Source of the DNA: BRHc4a sp049323915
GTDB taxonomy: Bacteria; Bacillota; Desulfotomaculia; Desulfotomaculales; Desulfocucumaceae
NCBI GenBank assembly: GCA_049323915.1
Contig: JBMOPC010000001.1
Location: 1-64,000 of the forward strand
Direction: 5' to 3'
DNA: 64,000 nt
Under the pieces are notes generated by a model. The model saw only the letters and a program-made list of their open reading frames with translations. It was not told the origin of the DNA and did no database searches. The position numbers and the translations under genes were made by a program. Shown piece after piece: positions 41,524 through 50,080 of this stretch. Numbering within the stretch: the first letter of the stretch is position 1; every line of letters begins with the position of its first letter.

Positions 41524-43626
41524 ATGGGGATAATAAAATTAGCCAGACCTAGTCCTGTGCAATTTGAGCCGGATCAACCCCTGTCCGAAGCTGTTGATAT
41601 CATGATTGCTGAAGAACTCGGATCGGCCCCGGTGATAAAAGATAGACAACTGGTCGGTGTCCTCAATCTAGCAGAAGCACTGAAATGGACTAGGACGGAT
41701 GAAAGCCGGCAACGCGAGGGTAAAGCAAGAGATGCGATGCGGACAGAAATCACTGTTTACAGAAAGGACGGAGAACTGGAAGAAGCTCTGCCGGAAAATA
41801 GCTCCTGGTTCCCGGTGGGAGATGATCAGGGCAACTTCGCCGGAATAATTGTCTTAAGGGAACTGGTTGCCTACCTGAGAAGAACCCTGGCCACTCACCG
41901 CCAGCGCAATCAGATAGTGCTGGAAAGCGTAGCCAATGGTATCATTGCCATCAACGCTTCCGGTAAAATTATGATGCTGAACAGGGCGGCCTGTCGCTTA
42001 CTGGGTGTAGGCCGGGAAATCATCGGGAGACCGTTTAAGGAAGTATTCCCCAATAGCGACCTTCCTGCAATATTAAAGACCGGACTTACTCAGTATGGCC
42101 AGAAACTCGAAATCAACGGCCGTACGATTATCTCCAACCGCTCCCCGATCATTTGCGATAATAACATTGCCGGCGCGATTGCTGTCTTTCAGGATATCAC
42201 CGAACTGGAGAAAATTTCTTGCCAACTGGCTTCAGTGCAGGAACTGAACCGGGAACTGGACGCCATTATCGAATCCTCCTACGACGGTGTAATGATTACC
42301 GACCAGGAAGGGCGGGGCATCAGGATTAACAAGTCCCTGGCCCGCTTAACCGGATTGGACTCGTCGCATTTCGAGGGCAAATACATTGATGACTTATTCG
42401 AGAAAGGCATTTTCCAGTACGAGTCCATCACCGTCAAAGCTCTGCGGGAAGGGAGGACTGTTACCAGTGTCCAGAAAATCAGCACCACCGGCAAAGAGGT
42501 GCTGGTTACCGGCAACCCTGTTTTTGACGCGGAGGGCAAAGTGCGCAGGGTGGTGACCAATGTTCGGGACGTAACTGAATTACACCGTCTCAAGGAGGAA
42601 CTGAAGGAGTCCAAATTACTGGCGACCCGCTACCAGACGGAGCTTTCACAGTTAATGCTGGAAAAGCTCAAGAAGAAGAATAAAATAATCGCAGCAAGCC
42701 CCAGTATGATGAAACTATTTAATCTGGCAGTACGCACCGCCCATACAGACGCCACTGTCCTGATCCTGGGTGAATCGGGTGTAGGAAAAGAAGTATTGGC
42801 CCGGGTTATTCACAGCGCAAGCAACCGCGCCGAAACAGGAAGTTTTGTACAGATTAACTGCGGAGCCATTCCGGAAAACCTCCTGGAATCCGAACTATTT
42901 GGCTATGAACCGGGGGCTTTTACCGGGGCCAGCCGTGAAGGCAAGCCGGGGATGTTCGAAATTGCCGATCGCGGTACCCTGCTGCTGGACGAAATTGGGG
43001 ATGTGCCGGTTAATCTGCAGGTTAAACTGTTACGGGTGCTGCAGGAACAGGTGGTTTACCGGCTCGGCAGTACGAGGCCCATTAAGCTTGATGTCCGCAT
43101 TGTTGCTGCTACCAACCGTAACATTTGGGAGCGGGTGCGGGAGGGATCCTTCCGGGAAGACCTGTTCTACCGGTTAAATGTTTTACCGATTGAGGTTCCA
43201 CCCCTGCGGGAGCGCAAAGAAGACATTCTACCTTTGACCATGCACTTCATACAGCTGTACAATGAAAAATATGGCGTTAAAAAGCGGCTGGATCCCAAAG
43301 CCCTCCCCCTATTGGAGGCGTATAGCTGGCCCGGTAATGTGCGGGAGCTTCAAAACATCCTGGAAAGGTTATTGGTCATAACGGATGAAGAGTCGATTCA
43401 GGCTTCACAGGTTCAGGAACAATTGACCAAGTTTAGAACCAAGTTTAAAACTCCTATAACCGTCAATGAACTCCTGCCTATACAGGAAGCCAAGGAAATG
43501 GTGGAAAAGACGCTGATCGGCATGGCTTTCGACTATTACCCCTCGATCAGAAAAGCAGCCGAGGCTTTGGGTCTTGATCACTCTAATATTGTACGTAAGG
43601 CTGCTAAATACGGCATACAGCGGTAA
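41524..43626 (+). CDS. Sigma-54-dependent activator with CBS and two PAS domains
   Basis: A 700-residue enhancer-binding protein. Residues 1-120 form a CBS pair (DIMIAEELGSAPVIKD, AMRTEITVYR). Two PAS domains follow (about 130-240, with ANGIIAINASGKIMMLNRAACRLLG; about 245-360, with SYDGVMITDQEGRGIRINKSLARLTG), then a short coiled linker. The AAA+ domain (about 395-625) has Walker A GESGVGKE, the sigma-54 contact loop GAFTGAS, and Walker B GTLLLDEIGD. A Fis-type helix-turn-helix ends it (SIRKAAEALGLDHSNIVRKAAKYG). CBS plus PAS sensing suggests combined nucleotide and ligand or redox input. It lies directly before a sigma-54-type promoter and the benzoate-CoA ligase gene, its probable target. 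ATG with AGGAGG upstream. Confidence 0.93.
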   Translation: MGIIKLARPSPVQFEPDQPLSEAVDIMIAEELGSAPVIKDRQLVGVLNLAEALKWTRTDESRQREGKARDAMRTEITVYRKDGELEEALPENSSWFPVGDDQGNFAGIIVLRELVAYLRRTLATHRQRNQIVLESVANGIIAINASGKIMMLNRAACRLLGVGREIIGRPFKEVFPNSDLPAILKTGLTQYGQKLEINGRTIISNRSPIICDNNIAGAIAVFQDITELEKISCQLASVQELNRELDAIIESSYDGVMITDQEGRGIRINKSLARLTGLDSSHFEGKYIDDLFEKGIFQYESITVKALREGRTVTSVQKISTTGKEVLVTGNPVFDAEGKVRRVVTNVRDVTELHRLKEELKESKLLATRYQTELSQLMLEKLKKKNKIIAASPSMMKLFNLAVRTAHTDATVLILGESGVGKEVLARVIHSASNRAETGSFVQINCGAIPENLLESELFGYEPGAFTGASREGKPGMFEIADRGTLLLDEIGDVPVNLQVKLLRVLQEQVVYRLGSTRPIKLDVRIVAATNRNIWERVREGSFREDLFYRLNVLPIEVPPLRERKEDILPLTMHFIQLYNEKYGVKKRLDPKALPLLEAYSWPGNVRELQNILERLLVITDEESIQASQVQEQLTKFRTKFKTPITVNELLPIQEAKEMVEKTLIGMAFDYYPSIRKAAEALGLDHSNIVRKAAKYGIQR

Positions 43627-43644
43627 CTATCTAACTCCAGCTTT

Positions 43645-43695
43645 AAAATACGGTGCGATAGCACACCACATCAGTGTGATATCGCACCGTATTTT
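43645..43695 (+). terminator. Strong terminator after the sigma-54 activator gene
   Basis: A 16-bp perfect stem AAAATACGGTGCGATA/TATCGCACCGTATTTT with an inner CACAC/GTGTG stem and a T-rich tail. Works in either direction. Confidence 0.9.
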
Positions 43696-43816
43696 CTTCT
43701 TAGCTTCTTTTTTTGACAGTATATTGCCCCGCTTGTCTTCCGTTCGCAACTAAATTCCAGCGTTTAAAGTCATAATAATGCCAATTGGCGGAACTGTCAC
43801 AAATATTAGAATCTTC
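43696..43816 (+). promoter_or_regulatory. Possible upstream activator sites for the sigma-54 promoter
   Basis: Between the terminator and the -24/-12 element lie TGACAGT (43714-43720) and its complement ACTGTCA (43793-43799), and a perfect palindrome GCCAATTGGC (43780-43789). They are candidates for binding by the activator encoded upstream. Enhancers usually lie farther away, so this is tentative. Confidence 0.3.
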
Positions 43817-43834
43817 TTGGCCTTTTTTTTGCTT
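43817..43834 (+). promoter_or_regulatory. Sigma-54-type (-24/-12) promoter
   Basis: TTGGCC-N6-TTTGCTT with GG (43819-43820) and GC (43831-43832) exactly ten bases apart, the invariant sigma-54 arrangement. It lies about 150 bases before the benzoate-CoA ligase gene and just after the gene of a sigma-54 activator. Confidence 0.65.
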
Positions 43835-43981
43835 CCTATGCCAATACGGGTTTTTTAAATGTAGTTTCTTATGGGAAAGAGTCTGACCAGCTATGAATCT
43901 GCGGATCCAGGGGGTGATATGAGAGCCAAACCTCAGAAGAAATGACATAAAGATTTTATTGAGGAGAGGGATATAGCATAA

Positions 43982-45574
43982 ATGGAAGGAAAGAAATCGA
44001 AAGGAACAGAAAAATACAATGCTGTCGATGTATTTGTTGACCGTCACATAAGAGAAGGACGTGGAGACAAAGTAGCCATTTATTATCTGGACCAACAAAT
44101 CACATACAGGCAAGTTCAGGAAAAGGTCAACCAAACAGGCAACGCCTTGAAAGCGCTGGGCGTTGATATGGAAGACCGGGTACTGCTGCTGCTTTTAGAT
44201 TGCCCTGAATTTGTCTATAGTTTCTTTGGCGCCATGAAAATAGGAGCTGTGCCGATTCCAACCAACACCCTGCTAAAGCCGGCGGATTACGAGTACCTTT
44301 TGAATGACAGCCGGGCGGAAGTGGTCGTGGTCAGCCACGAATTACTAAGCAATATTACGGCTATTCGTAATAATTTAAAATTCCTGCGTCACGTCATCGT
44401 AGCAGGAGGGCAGCACGGGAGTTTCCTCAGTTTTGAGGCCATGGTAAATGGTATGTCCACCGAATTGGAAACTGCCGATACCGGCAAAGATGATGCAGCG
44501 TTCTGGCTCTATAGTTCGGGTACGACAGGTTTTCCCAAAGGCACAGTGCACCTCCACCACGATATGGCCTACTGTGCTGAACACTATGCCAAAGGTGTTT
44601 TAAAGATTAATGAAAATGACCGCACCTTTTCGGTTGCCAGATTATTTTTCGCCTATGGTTTGGGCAACGGCCTGTACTTCGCCTTCTACGCAGGTGCTTC
44701 CACCATTCTTTCACCAAACCGCCCAGCTCCGGATCATGTCTATGAGGTAATCGACAGGTACAAGCCTACGCTGTTCTTTGGAGTTCCGACCTCTTACGCA
44801 GCCATGCTGCAGGTGAAGGAGGCCAAGAATAAGTATGATTTGAGCAGCATCAGGCATTGCGTCTCGGCCGGAGAAGCCCTGCCCCAAGCTATCTTTGAAC
44901 GATGGCTGGAACAATACAATATAGAGATATTGGATGGAATTGGATCGACGGAAATACTGCACATCTTTATAAGCAACATGCCCGGCCAGGTCAAACCCGG
45001 AAGCAGCGGCAAGATAGTCCCGGGTTACGAAGCCAAAATTGTTGATCCGGATGGCAGCATTGTGCCCACCGGCCACATTGGAACACTGATGATTAAAGGC
45101 GACAGTATTGCCGCTTATTACTGGAATAAGCATGAAAAGACCAAAGAGACCTTCATAGGCCAGTGGATTAACACTGGAGACAATTATTATCAGGACGAAG
45201 ATGGCTACTTCTGGTATGTCGGCCGCGGTGACGATATGATTAAGGCCGGCGGAATCTGGGTTTCCCCCATTGAGGTGGAAAACTCCCTGATGGAACACCC
45301 GGCAGTGCTGGAAACAGGTGTAATCGGCAGCAGCGACGATGACGGCCTGTTCAAGCCCAAAGCCTTTGTCGTACTGAAAGATGGTTACGATCCGACCCCT
45401 GAGCTGGCTAAAGAATTGGCTCAGTTTGTCAAAAGCAAAATCGCTCCTTATAAATTCCCGCGCTGGATCCAATTTACCTCCGAACTGCCCATGACAGCCA
45501 CAGGCAAGATCCAGCGGTACAAGTTGCGGCAGTTAGACAATTCCAGGACCAACAGCAGTCAGTATAAGATTTAG
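43982..45574 (+). CDS. Benzoate-CoA ligase (BCL family)
   Basis: A 530-residue AMP-forming ligase of the benzoate-CoA ligase type. The phosphate loop is LYSSGTTGFPKGTVH (about residues 170-184). HHDMAYCAEHYAKGVL and VARLFFAYGLGNGLYFAFYAGAS are characteristic of the BCL family and line the benzoate pocket; the C-terminal lysine lies in LPMTATGKIQRYKLR. It makes benzoyl-CoA, the substrate of the reductase encoded in two blocks elsewhere in the window. ATG with GAGGAGAGGG upstream. Predicted to be under sigma-54 control. Codon use differs from flanking operons. Confidence 0.92.
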   Translation: MEGKKSKGTEKYNAVDVFVDRHIREGRGDKVAIYYLDQQITYRQVQEKVNQTGNALKALGVDMEDRVLLLLLDCPEFVYSFFGAMKIGAVPIPTNTLLKPADYEYLLNDSRAEVVVVSHELLSNITAIRNNLKFLRHVIVAGGQHGSFLSFEAMVNGMSTELETADTGKDDAAFWLYSSGTTGFPKGTVHLHHDMAYCAEHYAKGVLKINENDRTFSVARLFFAYGLGNGLYFAFYAGASTILSPNRPAPDHVYEVIDRYKPTLFFGVPTSYAAMLQVKEAKNKYDLSSIRHCVSAGEALPQAIFERWLEQYNIEILDGIGSTEILHIFISNMPGQVKPGSSGKIVPGYEAKIVDPDGSIVPTGHIGTLMIKGDSIAAYYWNKHEKTKETFIGQWINTGDNYYQDEDGYFWYVGRGDDMIKAGGIWVSPIEVENSLMEHPAVLETGVIGSSDDDGLFKPKAFVVLKDGYDPTPELAKELAQFVKSKIAPYKFPRWIQFTSELPMTATGKIQRYKLRQLDNSRTNSSQYKI

Positions 45575-45596
45575 AGACAGGGAGGGCATCCGCAAT

Positions 45597-47084
45597 ATGA
45601 AATGGAAATATTATCATACTATCTGGGTCATGTTATTTTTAGGCTGGTTCATCGCTTATGTGGACCGAAATATAATGTCGCCCATCACCACTTACATGAT
45701 TGCTAACAAAGTAGCGTTTTTTGCCGACGTTAAAAGCCCCCATGCTCTGGCAGGATTAATGAGCACCTTGTTCTTTGCCGGTTACATGGCCATGCAGTTC
45801 CCAGCCGGCTACATCGGCGACCGCCTGGGCCGCAAACCCATTTTGGTGATGAGCATAATCTGGGCTGCTGTTGGCACATTCCTGACTGGCTTACTTTCCA
45901 AGAGCATGATGGGTCTGCTGGGGGCGCGGGTTTTAACCGGCCTGGGTGAAGGCTGCTACTATTCCAACGACCGCGCTCTGATTACTGAAACCACCCCAAA
46001 AGATAAACTCGGTGTTGGCATGGGTGTTTCTTTCATTGGTCTGGGAATGGGTCTGGTCGGAGCCTCCGTGGGCGGCGCCTGGACCCTCAATTGGGCAGTA
46101 AACACGTTCGGTCCTGAAAAGGGCTGGTATATTCCCTTTTATATCTGGGTTATCCCAACCCTGATTATCGCTGCTCTAATGATGATCCTGATCAAAAAGC
46201 CTGAGGCTTCTGCCCAAGCTCAATCCGGACAATTCGTTCCCGGCAGTGCCAGCTACGGCAAGGTATTGGTCGAAATAGCCAAATATGCAATAATATTCTT
46301 TATATTGATTATGGCTGTTGCCTACGCCGGTACATCTTTTAATATCGGCGAAATTGGGGTATCCATCCTGATTCTGCTGCTGGCCCTGGGAATCATGATT
46401 TATATTATGACCAGCCTGGGCAAGCAGGTTGGGCCGGTCTTTTTCAATAAAAACCTGCAGCTGATATACTGGGGCGCCCTCCCCACCCTTTGGAGCCTCT
46501 GGTTCTATGGTTTCTGGGCTATTAAAGTGATTAAGGATGCCGCAGCTTCCGGCATCTCCGTGGCAGCCACCACCTCCGCCATGTTTGGTCTGGCGGCATT
46601 GGTCGGACTGCCTTTGATGGGTAAAATCGCCGACGTATTCTACAAAAGCGGAAGGGGCCGCAAGCCAGCTTTGATTCTGTCCATGTCCCTGCATGCACTT
46701 TTCATCTTTGCCCTGGCATACTACCTCTACATAGGCGGCAATTCCATAACGGTCCTCGGCTTCCTGGTGTTCGCCGCCGGTGTCTTCCTTTTCGGCACAT
46801 GGTCAGTGTCCTTCGCCCTTACCGCTGACTTCGCCCCGCCGGCCTTAATAGCAAGCGCCTTCGGGGTCTGGAACCTGATTGCCGAAATCGGCGCCATTCT
46901 ATCACCTGTTGTCTCCGGAGCCATACGTGATGTTACGAAAAGCTGGGTAATGCCGATTATGCTGGACGGAGCCTTAATGGTGCTGGGCGTGATCTGTATC
47001 GCCTTAATCGTAGAGCCTGCCGCCAGCCTGGTGAACAAAACCAGCCAATCCGCTTCCGATGAGGTTGCCTGCAAGCAACAATAG
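45597..47084 (+). CDS. MFS transporter, probable aromatic acid carrier
   Basis: A 495-residue transporter with 12 or more predicted membrane helices. Loop 2-3 has GYIGDRLGRKPIL (about residues 77-89), and the first helix carries WFIAYVDRNIMSP, the anion:cation symporter-type aspartate/arginine motif. An unusually long central segment with two hydrophobic stretches (about 225-270) lies between the halves. It follows the benzoate-CoA ligase by 22 bases, so it probably imports benzoate or a similar acid. A truncated second copy lies downstream (47266). Confidence 0.87.
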   Translation: MKWKYYHTIWVMLFLGWFIAYVDRNIMSPITTYMIANKVAFFADVKSPHALAGLMSTLFFAGYMAMQFPAGYIGDRLGRKPILVMSIIWAAVGTFLTGLLSKSMMGLLGARVLTGLGEGCYYSNDRALITETTPKDKLGVGMGVSFIGLGMGLVGASVGGAWTLNWAVNTFGPEKGWYIPFYIWVIPTLIIAALMMILIKKPEASAQAQSGQFVPGSASYGKVLVEIAKYAIIFFILIMAVAYAGTSFNIGEIGVSILILLLALGIMIYIMTSLGKQVGPVFFNKNLQLIYWGALPTLWSLWFYGFWAIKVIKDAAASGISVAATTSAMFGLAALVGLPLMGKIADVFYKSGRGRKPALILSMSLHALFIFALAYYLYIGGNSITVLGFLVFAAGVFLFGTWSVSFALTADFAPPALIASAFGVWNLIAEIGAILSPVVSGAIRDVTKSWVMPIMLDGALMVLGVICIALIVEPAASLVNKTSQSASDEVACKQQ

Positions 47085-47265
47085 CTGTTTTAACAGTTAT
47101 CCGATCAAAACCATGAGCAGTGGCCAGTAACTGGGGCCACTGCTTCTTGATTCTTTAAAGAAAAGATGGCAAGCTTCCATATATCCGTAATATCTGTACA
47201 CGAATCGGGGGACTTGACGGCATTTCCAAAAGCAATATGCTAAGTGCGAAATTGCCGCCATTTAG

Positions 47266-47505
47266 CCTATCATATTTGCTCCTCCGGGATTCGTGTCCAG
47301 TGCTTTCAGCTTAAATAACCTGATTTTTGAGAGTGGCGCCATTCTGTCTCCCGTTATTTCAGGATCCATGAGGGATGCGTACAATAGCTGGGTGCCGCCG
47401 ATTCTTTTAGACGGAGTTTTAATGGTGGTAGCTGTTATCCTGGTTCTGGCCATTCGTGAACCCATTGCGGGCTATTTGAAAAAAGGCGCCGCCAAAAGCG
47501 TTTGA
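47266..47505 (+). pseudogene. C-terminal remnant of a second MFS transporter
   Basis: From FAPPGFVSSAF (about 47275) to the stop, the reading frame encodes the last 75 residues or so of an MFS transporter. It is clearly related to the end of the gene at 45597 (shared GAILSPV-SG--RD---SW--PI-LDG-LMV). A TAG precedes it in frame and no start with a ribosome-binding site is present. Either a tandem duplicate whose first four fifths were deleted, or the tail of a lost neighbour. The gap 47085-47265 holds nothing else recognisable. Confidence 0.7.
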
Positions 47506-47532
47506 AAAACATTGGAGGATGGTCCGATTAAA

Positions 47533-47571
47533 ACAAAACGGAGCGCGGTCATAGGCCGCGCTCCGTTTTGT
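47533..47571. terminator. Strong bidirectional terminator
   Basis: A perfect 16-bp stem ACAAAACGGAGCGCGG with its complement and a seven-base loop; T-rich on the right-hand arm, A-rich on the left. It serves the remnant/transporter transcript and can also stop the converging C_GCAxxG_C_C gene. Confidence 0.85.
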
Positions 47572-47636
47572 GTGCCCGGCATGGACGTTGTCCATAGGGT
47601 GCAAGTCCCGAAAGGCGGCCGGGGGGAATAGCCTCG
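47570..47636 (+). other. Possible group II intron-derived fragment
   Basis: The stretch GTGCCCGGCATGGACGTTGT followed by CATAGGGTGCAAGTCCCG resembles sequence found in bacterial group II introns and next to their maturase genes. No maturase gene or intron 3' end is present, so at most this is a decayed piece. Recognition is from memory of such elements, not from alignment. Confidence 0.3.
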
Positions 47637-48071
47637 TTAAAGTAACTGTTCGACAATCTCCGCCGCATCGAGGACAAAATTCGGGCAGACGGCGGAAAAA
47701 AGATTTTTCTCCTTCGCCTGCGCCAGTCCTTCGGGGGTGCTGATATCGCAGTCCAGCAGGTCCCTGCAGGTGATAGATCCGTTGCGGGACTTGAACTTAT
47801 CGGTGAATTCCCTGACCAGGCCATACGTCTTGTCCTTTGCCTGGCCATCTTCGGCCTTGACGTGCCCATATTTAAGCGAAACAACCATAAACGCCCCGCT
47901 TACCGCCCCGCAGATGCCGCCCATGCGGCCGAACCCACCGCCAAAGGCGGCGGAGATTTTCAGGGCCGTTTCCCGGTCCAGGCCCAATTCCGTGCCGTAA
48001 GTGGAAAGCAGCGCCTGGGAGCAGAGAAAGCCCTCCTTAAAACAGGATAGCGCAAGATCAACTTTGCTCAT
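47637..48071 (-). CDS. C_GCAxxG_C_C family redox protein
   Basis: A protein of about 144 residues. The name-giving motif is present: an early cysteine in FKEGFLCSQALL, then GGGFGRMGGICGAVSGAF, then CRDLLDCD and a late cysteine in FSAVCPNFV. These proteins are thought to bind a metal or take part in redox reactions, but the function is unproven. ATG 48071 follows GGAGG; the frame runs further upstream to 48161 without a site. Divergent from the LysR gene. Confidence 0.85.
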   Translation of the reverse strand: MSKVDLALSCFKEGFLCSQALLSTYGTELGLDRETALKISAAFGGGFGRMGGICGAVSGAFMVVSLKYGHVKAEDGQAKDKTYGLVREFTDKFKSRNGSITCRDLLDCDISTPEGLAQAKEKNLFSAVCPNFVLDAAEIVEQLL

Positions 48072-48099
48072 GCTAAAACCTCCATTACAGTAGACTGGC

Positions 48100-48128
48100 T
48101 TGTGAATTAACATTATCATAGATATAAA
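48100..48128 (+). promoter_or_regulatory. Possible sigma-A promoter of the LysR gene
   Basis: TTGTGA (48100-48105) and TATAAA (48123-48128) with 17 bases between, about 70 bases before the LysR start codon. Confidence 0.45.
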
Positions 48129-48199
48129 CCCGGCGCTGACGGCAATTCCGATGATCACCATCGGTTTGCCCGATACCGGGCTTAAGGGGGCGGGGCGGA

Positions 48200-49087
48200 A
48201 TGGAATTCAGGCAGTTGAAAATGTTTCTTGCCGTAGCCGAGGCGCGCAATTTCACCAGGGCGGCCGAAATGATCGATTACGCCCAGTCAAGCATAACGGG
48301 ACAGATTAGTTCCCTTGAAAGTGAGCTTGGCACCAAGCTTTTTGAGAGGTTGGGCAGGAAAGTGGCCCTGACCAGGGAAGGTGAGCTGTTCCTGGAATAT
48401 GCCCAGAAGATTGTAAAACTTGTTTCGGAAGCCAAAGAGGCGGTCTCAAGCCTGTCAGATCCAAGAGGGACCATAATTATCGGCGCGCCCGAAACCATAA
48501 GCGTGTTTCGCCTGCCCGGCCTTATTCAGGAATACAGGAAGCGCTTCCCCGGCGTGGACATTAATCTCAAAAGGTGCGCCCGGGAGGACCTGGCGCCCTG
48601 GCTCAAGGGCAACCTGATTGATGTTGCCTTCTTTCTGGGGCGTGATATTTTCACCCCGGAACTGGTGACGGAAGTTTTAGTTTTTGAACAGATGTCGGTC
48701 CTGGCCGGAGCCGGTCACCCCATTGCAAAAAAGGCCCCGGTGACGCCAGGGGACATGGAGGGACAGACATTAATTCTGTGTGAAGGAAAATGCAGCTACC
48801 GGGTGGCTTTTGAGGACATTCTGGCAAAAGCGGGCGTGCGGCCCGGTTCAGTGCTGGAGTTGGGCAGCATTGAGGCCATTAAAAGATGTGTTGCCGGCGG
48901 GCTCGGGATTACCCTGCTGCCCCGGGTTTCCGTGGAAGAGGAAATAAGCCGGGGCGGGCTGGTGGACCTGCGCTGGGACGGGCCGGAATTTGATATAAAC
49001 ACGCAGATTGTTTATCACCGGGACAAATACATTTCACCCGCCCTGTCCGCCCTGATTGGCCTGGCCAGGGATATGCTGCGGAATTAA
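48200..49087 (+). CDS. LysR-family transcriptional regulator
   Basis: A 295-residue regulator with the N-terminal winged helix-turn-helix (residues 1-60: MEFRQLKMFLAVAEARNFTRAAEMIDYAQSSITGQISSLE) and a periplasmic-binding-protein-like effector domain (about 90-293). ATG with GGGGCGG upstream. It lies before the gamma-carbonic anhydrase-like and TRAP genes in the same direction, and divergent from the C_GCAxxG_C_C gene; targets are unknown. Confidence 0.92.
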   Translation: MEFRQLKMFLAVAEARNFTRAAEMIDYAQSSITGQISSLESELGTKLFERLGRKVALTREGELFLEYAQKIVKLVSEAKEAVSSLSDPRGTIIIGAPETISVFRLPGLIQEYRKRFPGVDINLKRCAREDLAPWLKGNLIDVAFFLGRDIFTPELVTEVLVFEQMSVLAGAGHPIAKKAPVTPGDMEGQTLILCEGKCSYRVAFEDILAKAGVRPGSVLELGSIEAIKRCVAGGLGITLLPRVSVEEEISRGGLVDLRWDGPEFDINTQIVYHRDKYISPALSALIGLARDMLRN

Positions 49088-49155
49088 CCGGATCAATATT
49101 CTGTTCTCCAGCCGGATGGGATTGAATTAATATAAGAGTAAGGGGGTATAAAGTT

Positions 49156-49704
49156 TTGGCTATTTATGAATTTGAAGGAAAGAGGCCGACCATCGGCAAA
49201 GGCAGCTACATCCACCCCTCGGCCACCGTAATAGGCGACGTGAAAATGGGAGAGGGCTGCTATGTGGGGTCAGGCGCATGTATCAGGGGCGACTGGGGGT
49301 CCGTGGAGATAGGTCCCAAGTCAAACATACAGGAAAACTGCGTGATTCATGTATTTCCAAACGAGACGGCAGTACTGGGCCCCAGGAGCCACATAGGCCA
49401 CGGCGCCATACTGCACACCCCTAAGCTGGGTGAGCATGTGCTGGTGGGTATGGGGGCAATAATAATGGACTGGGCTGAAATAGGGGACGGTTGCTGCATA
49501 GGGGCCGGCGCGCTCATAACCGAAAGAATGGTAATACCCCCCAACAAGCTTGTGCTGGGGGCGCCCGCCAAGGTGATAAGCGACATATCAGACTCCATGC
49601 GCCAGTTCCTGGAGGTGGCCACCGGGTTTTACATGGCGCTGCCCCCCCGCTGCCTGGACGGCATGAAGGAGATAAGGCTGGAAGAGGTTATGGAGAAGGA
49701 GTAA
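49156..49704 (+). CDS. Gamma-carbonic anhydrase-like hexapeptide-repeat protein
   Basis: A 182-residue left-handed beta-helix protein. The gamma-CA metal histidines are Cys62-adjacent His65 (VIHVF), His82 and His87 (HIGHGAILH), and the conserved Arg44 and Asp46 (IRGDW) and Gln59 are present. Such proteins are also called PaaY or CaiE when next to CoA-pathway genes, where some act as thioesterases. A carbonic anhydrase could help supply bicarbonate for carboxylation. TTG start with AGGGGGTA upstream. A terminator follows. Confidence 0.87.
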   Translation: MAIYEFEGKRPTIGKGSYIHPSATVIGDVKMGEGCYVGSGACIRGDWGSVEIGPKSNIQENCVIHVFPNETAVLGPRSHIGHGAILHTPKLGEHVLVGMGAIIMDWAEIGDGCCIGAGALITERMVIPPNKLVLGAPAKVISDISDSMRQFLEVATGFYMALPPRCLDGMKEIRLEEVMEKE

Positions 49705-49722
49705 AAAATAGTGGATTTATAG

Positions 49723-49745
49723 ACGCCGGTTGCTTAAACCGGCGT
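49723..49745 (+). terminator. Intrinsic terminator after the hexapeptide-repeat gene
   Basis: Stem ACGCCGGTT/AACCGGCGT with a five-base loop, followed by TTTAGTCATG. The T tract is short. Confidence 0.7.
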
Positions 49746-50080
49746 TTAGTCATGTCGTTAATTATTTTATGATGTCGTAACATGTCAATATATAACATAT
49801 ATACAATGAATATGGCGTTATATGTTGAATGGTAAGCAAAATAATATGCAGGAATATGAAACAGCACGTAGAAAAGAAGTGAATGAACGTCCAACCATTT
49901 TGCATCAAGCAGGCTTGTCGGGAAATGTCAGAAATGTGCCAAAATTAAAAATTGGAGCTCAGCATTTACCCGTGGCGGCTGTGAAGATGAGTCATTTTTT
50001 AAAAGGAGGTGTTCATCCCCTGATTGAGAATTGGGTTTATTGGTCTATTCTTGTGGAATAACAGAAATGAGGTGAAGCAA
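49746..50080 (+). other. AT-rich leader region of the TRAP transporter operon
   Basis: No convincing gene. It contains repeated TATAACATATATAC/GTTATATGTT motifs (about 49790-49823) that may be operator half-sites. A strong AAAGGAGGT at 50002-50010 is followed by short frames, one (TTG 50024) in phase with the TRAP receptor; this may be a translated leader feeding into the receptor start at 50081. Confidence 0.4.

Noticed and set aside
43700..44134. 144-residue minus-strand frame over the sigma-54 promoter
   Set aside because: It overlaps the start of the benzoate-CoA ligase gene and the promoter region, and has no family features.
49822..50061. 79-residue plus-strand frame before the TRAP operon
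   Set aside because: No ribosome-binding site at its start, no recognisable domain, and it overlaps the receptor leader in another frame.
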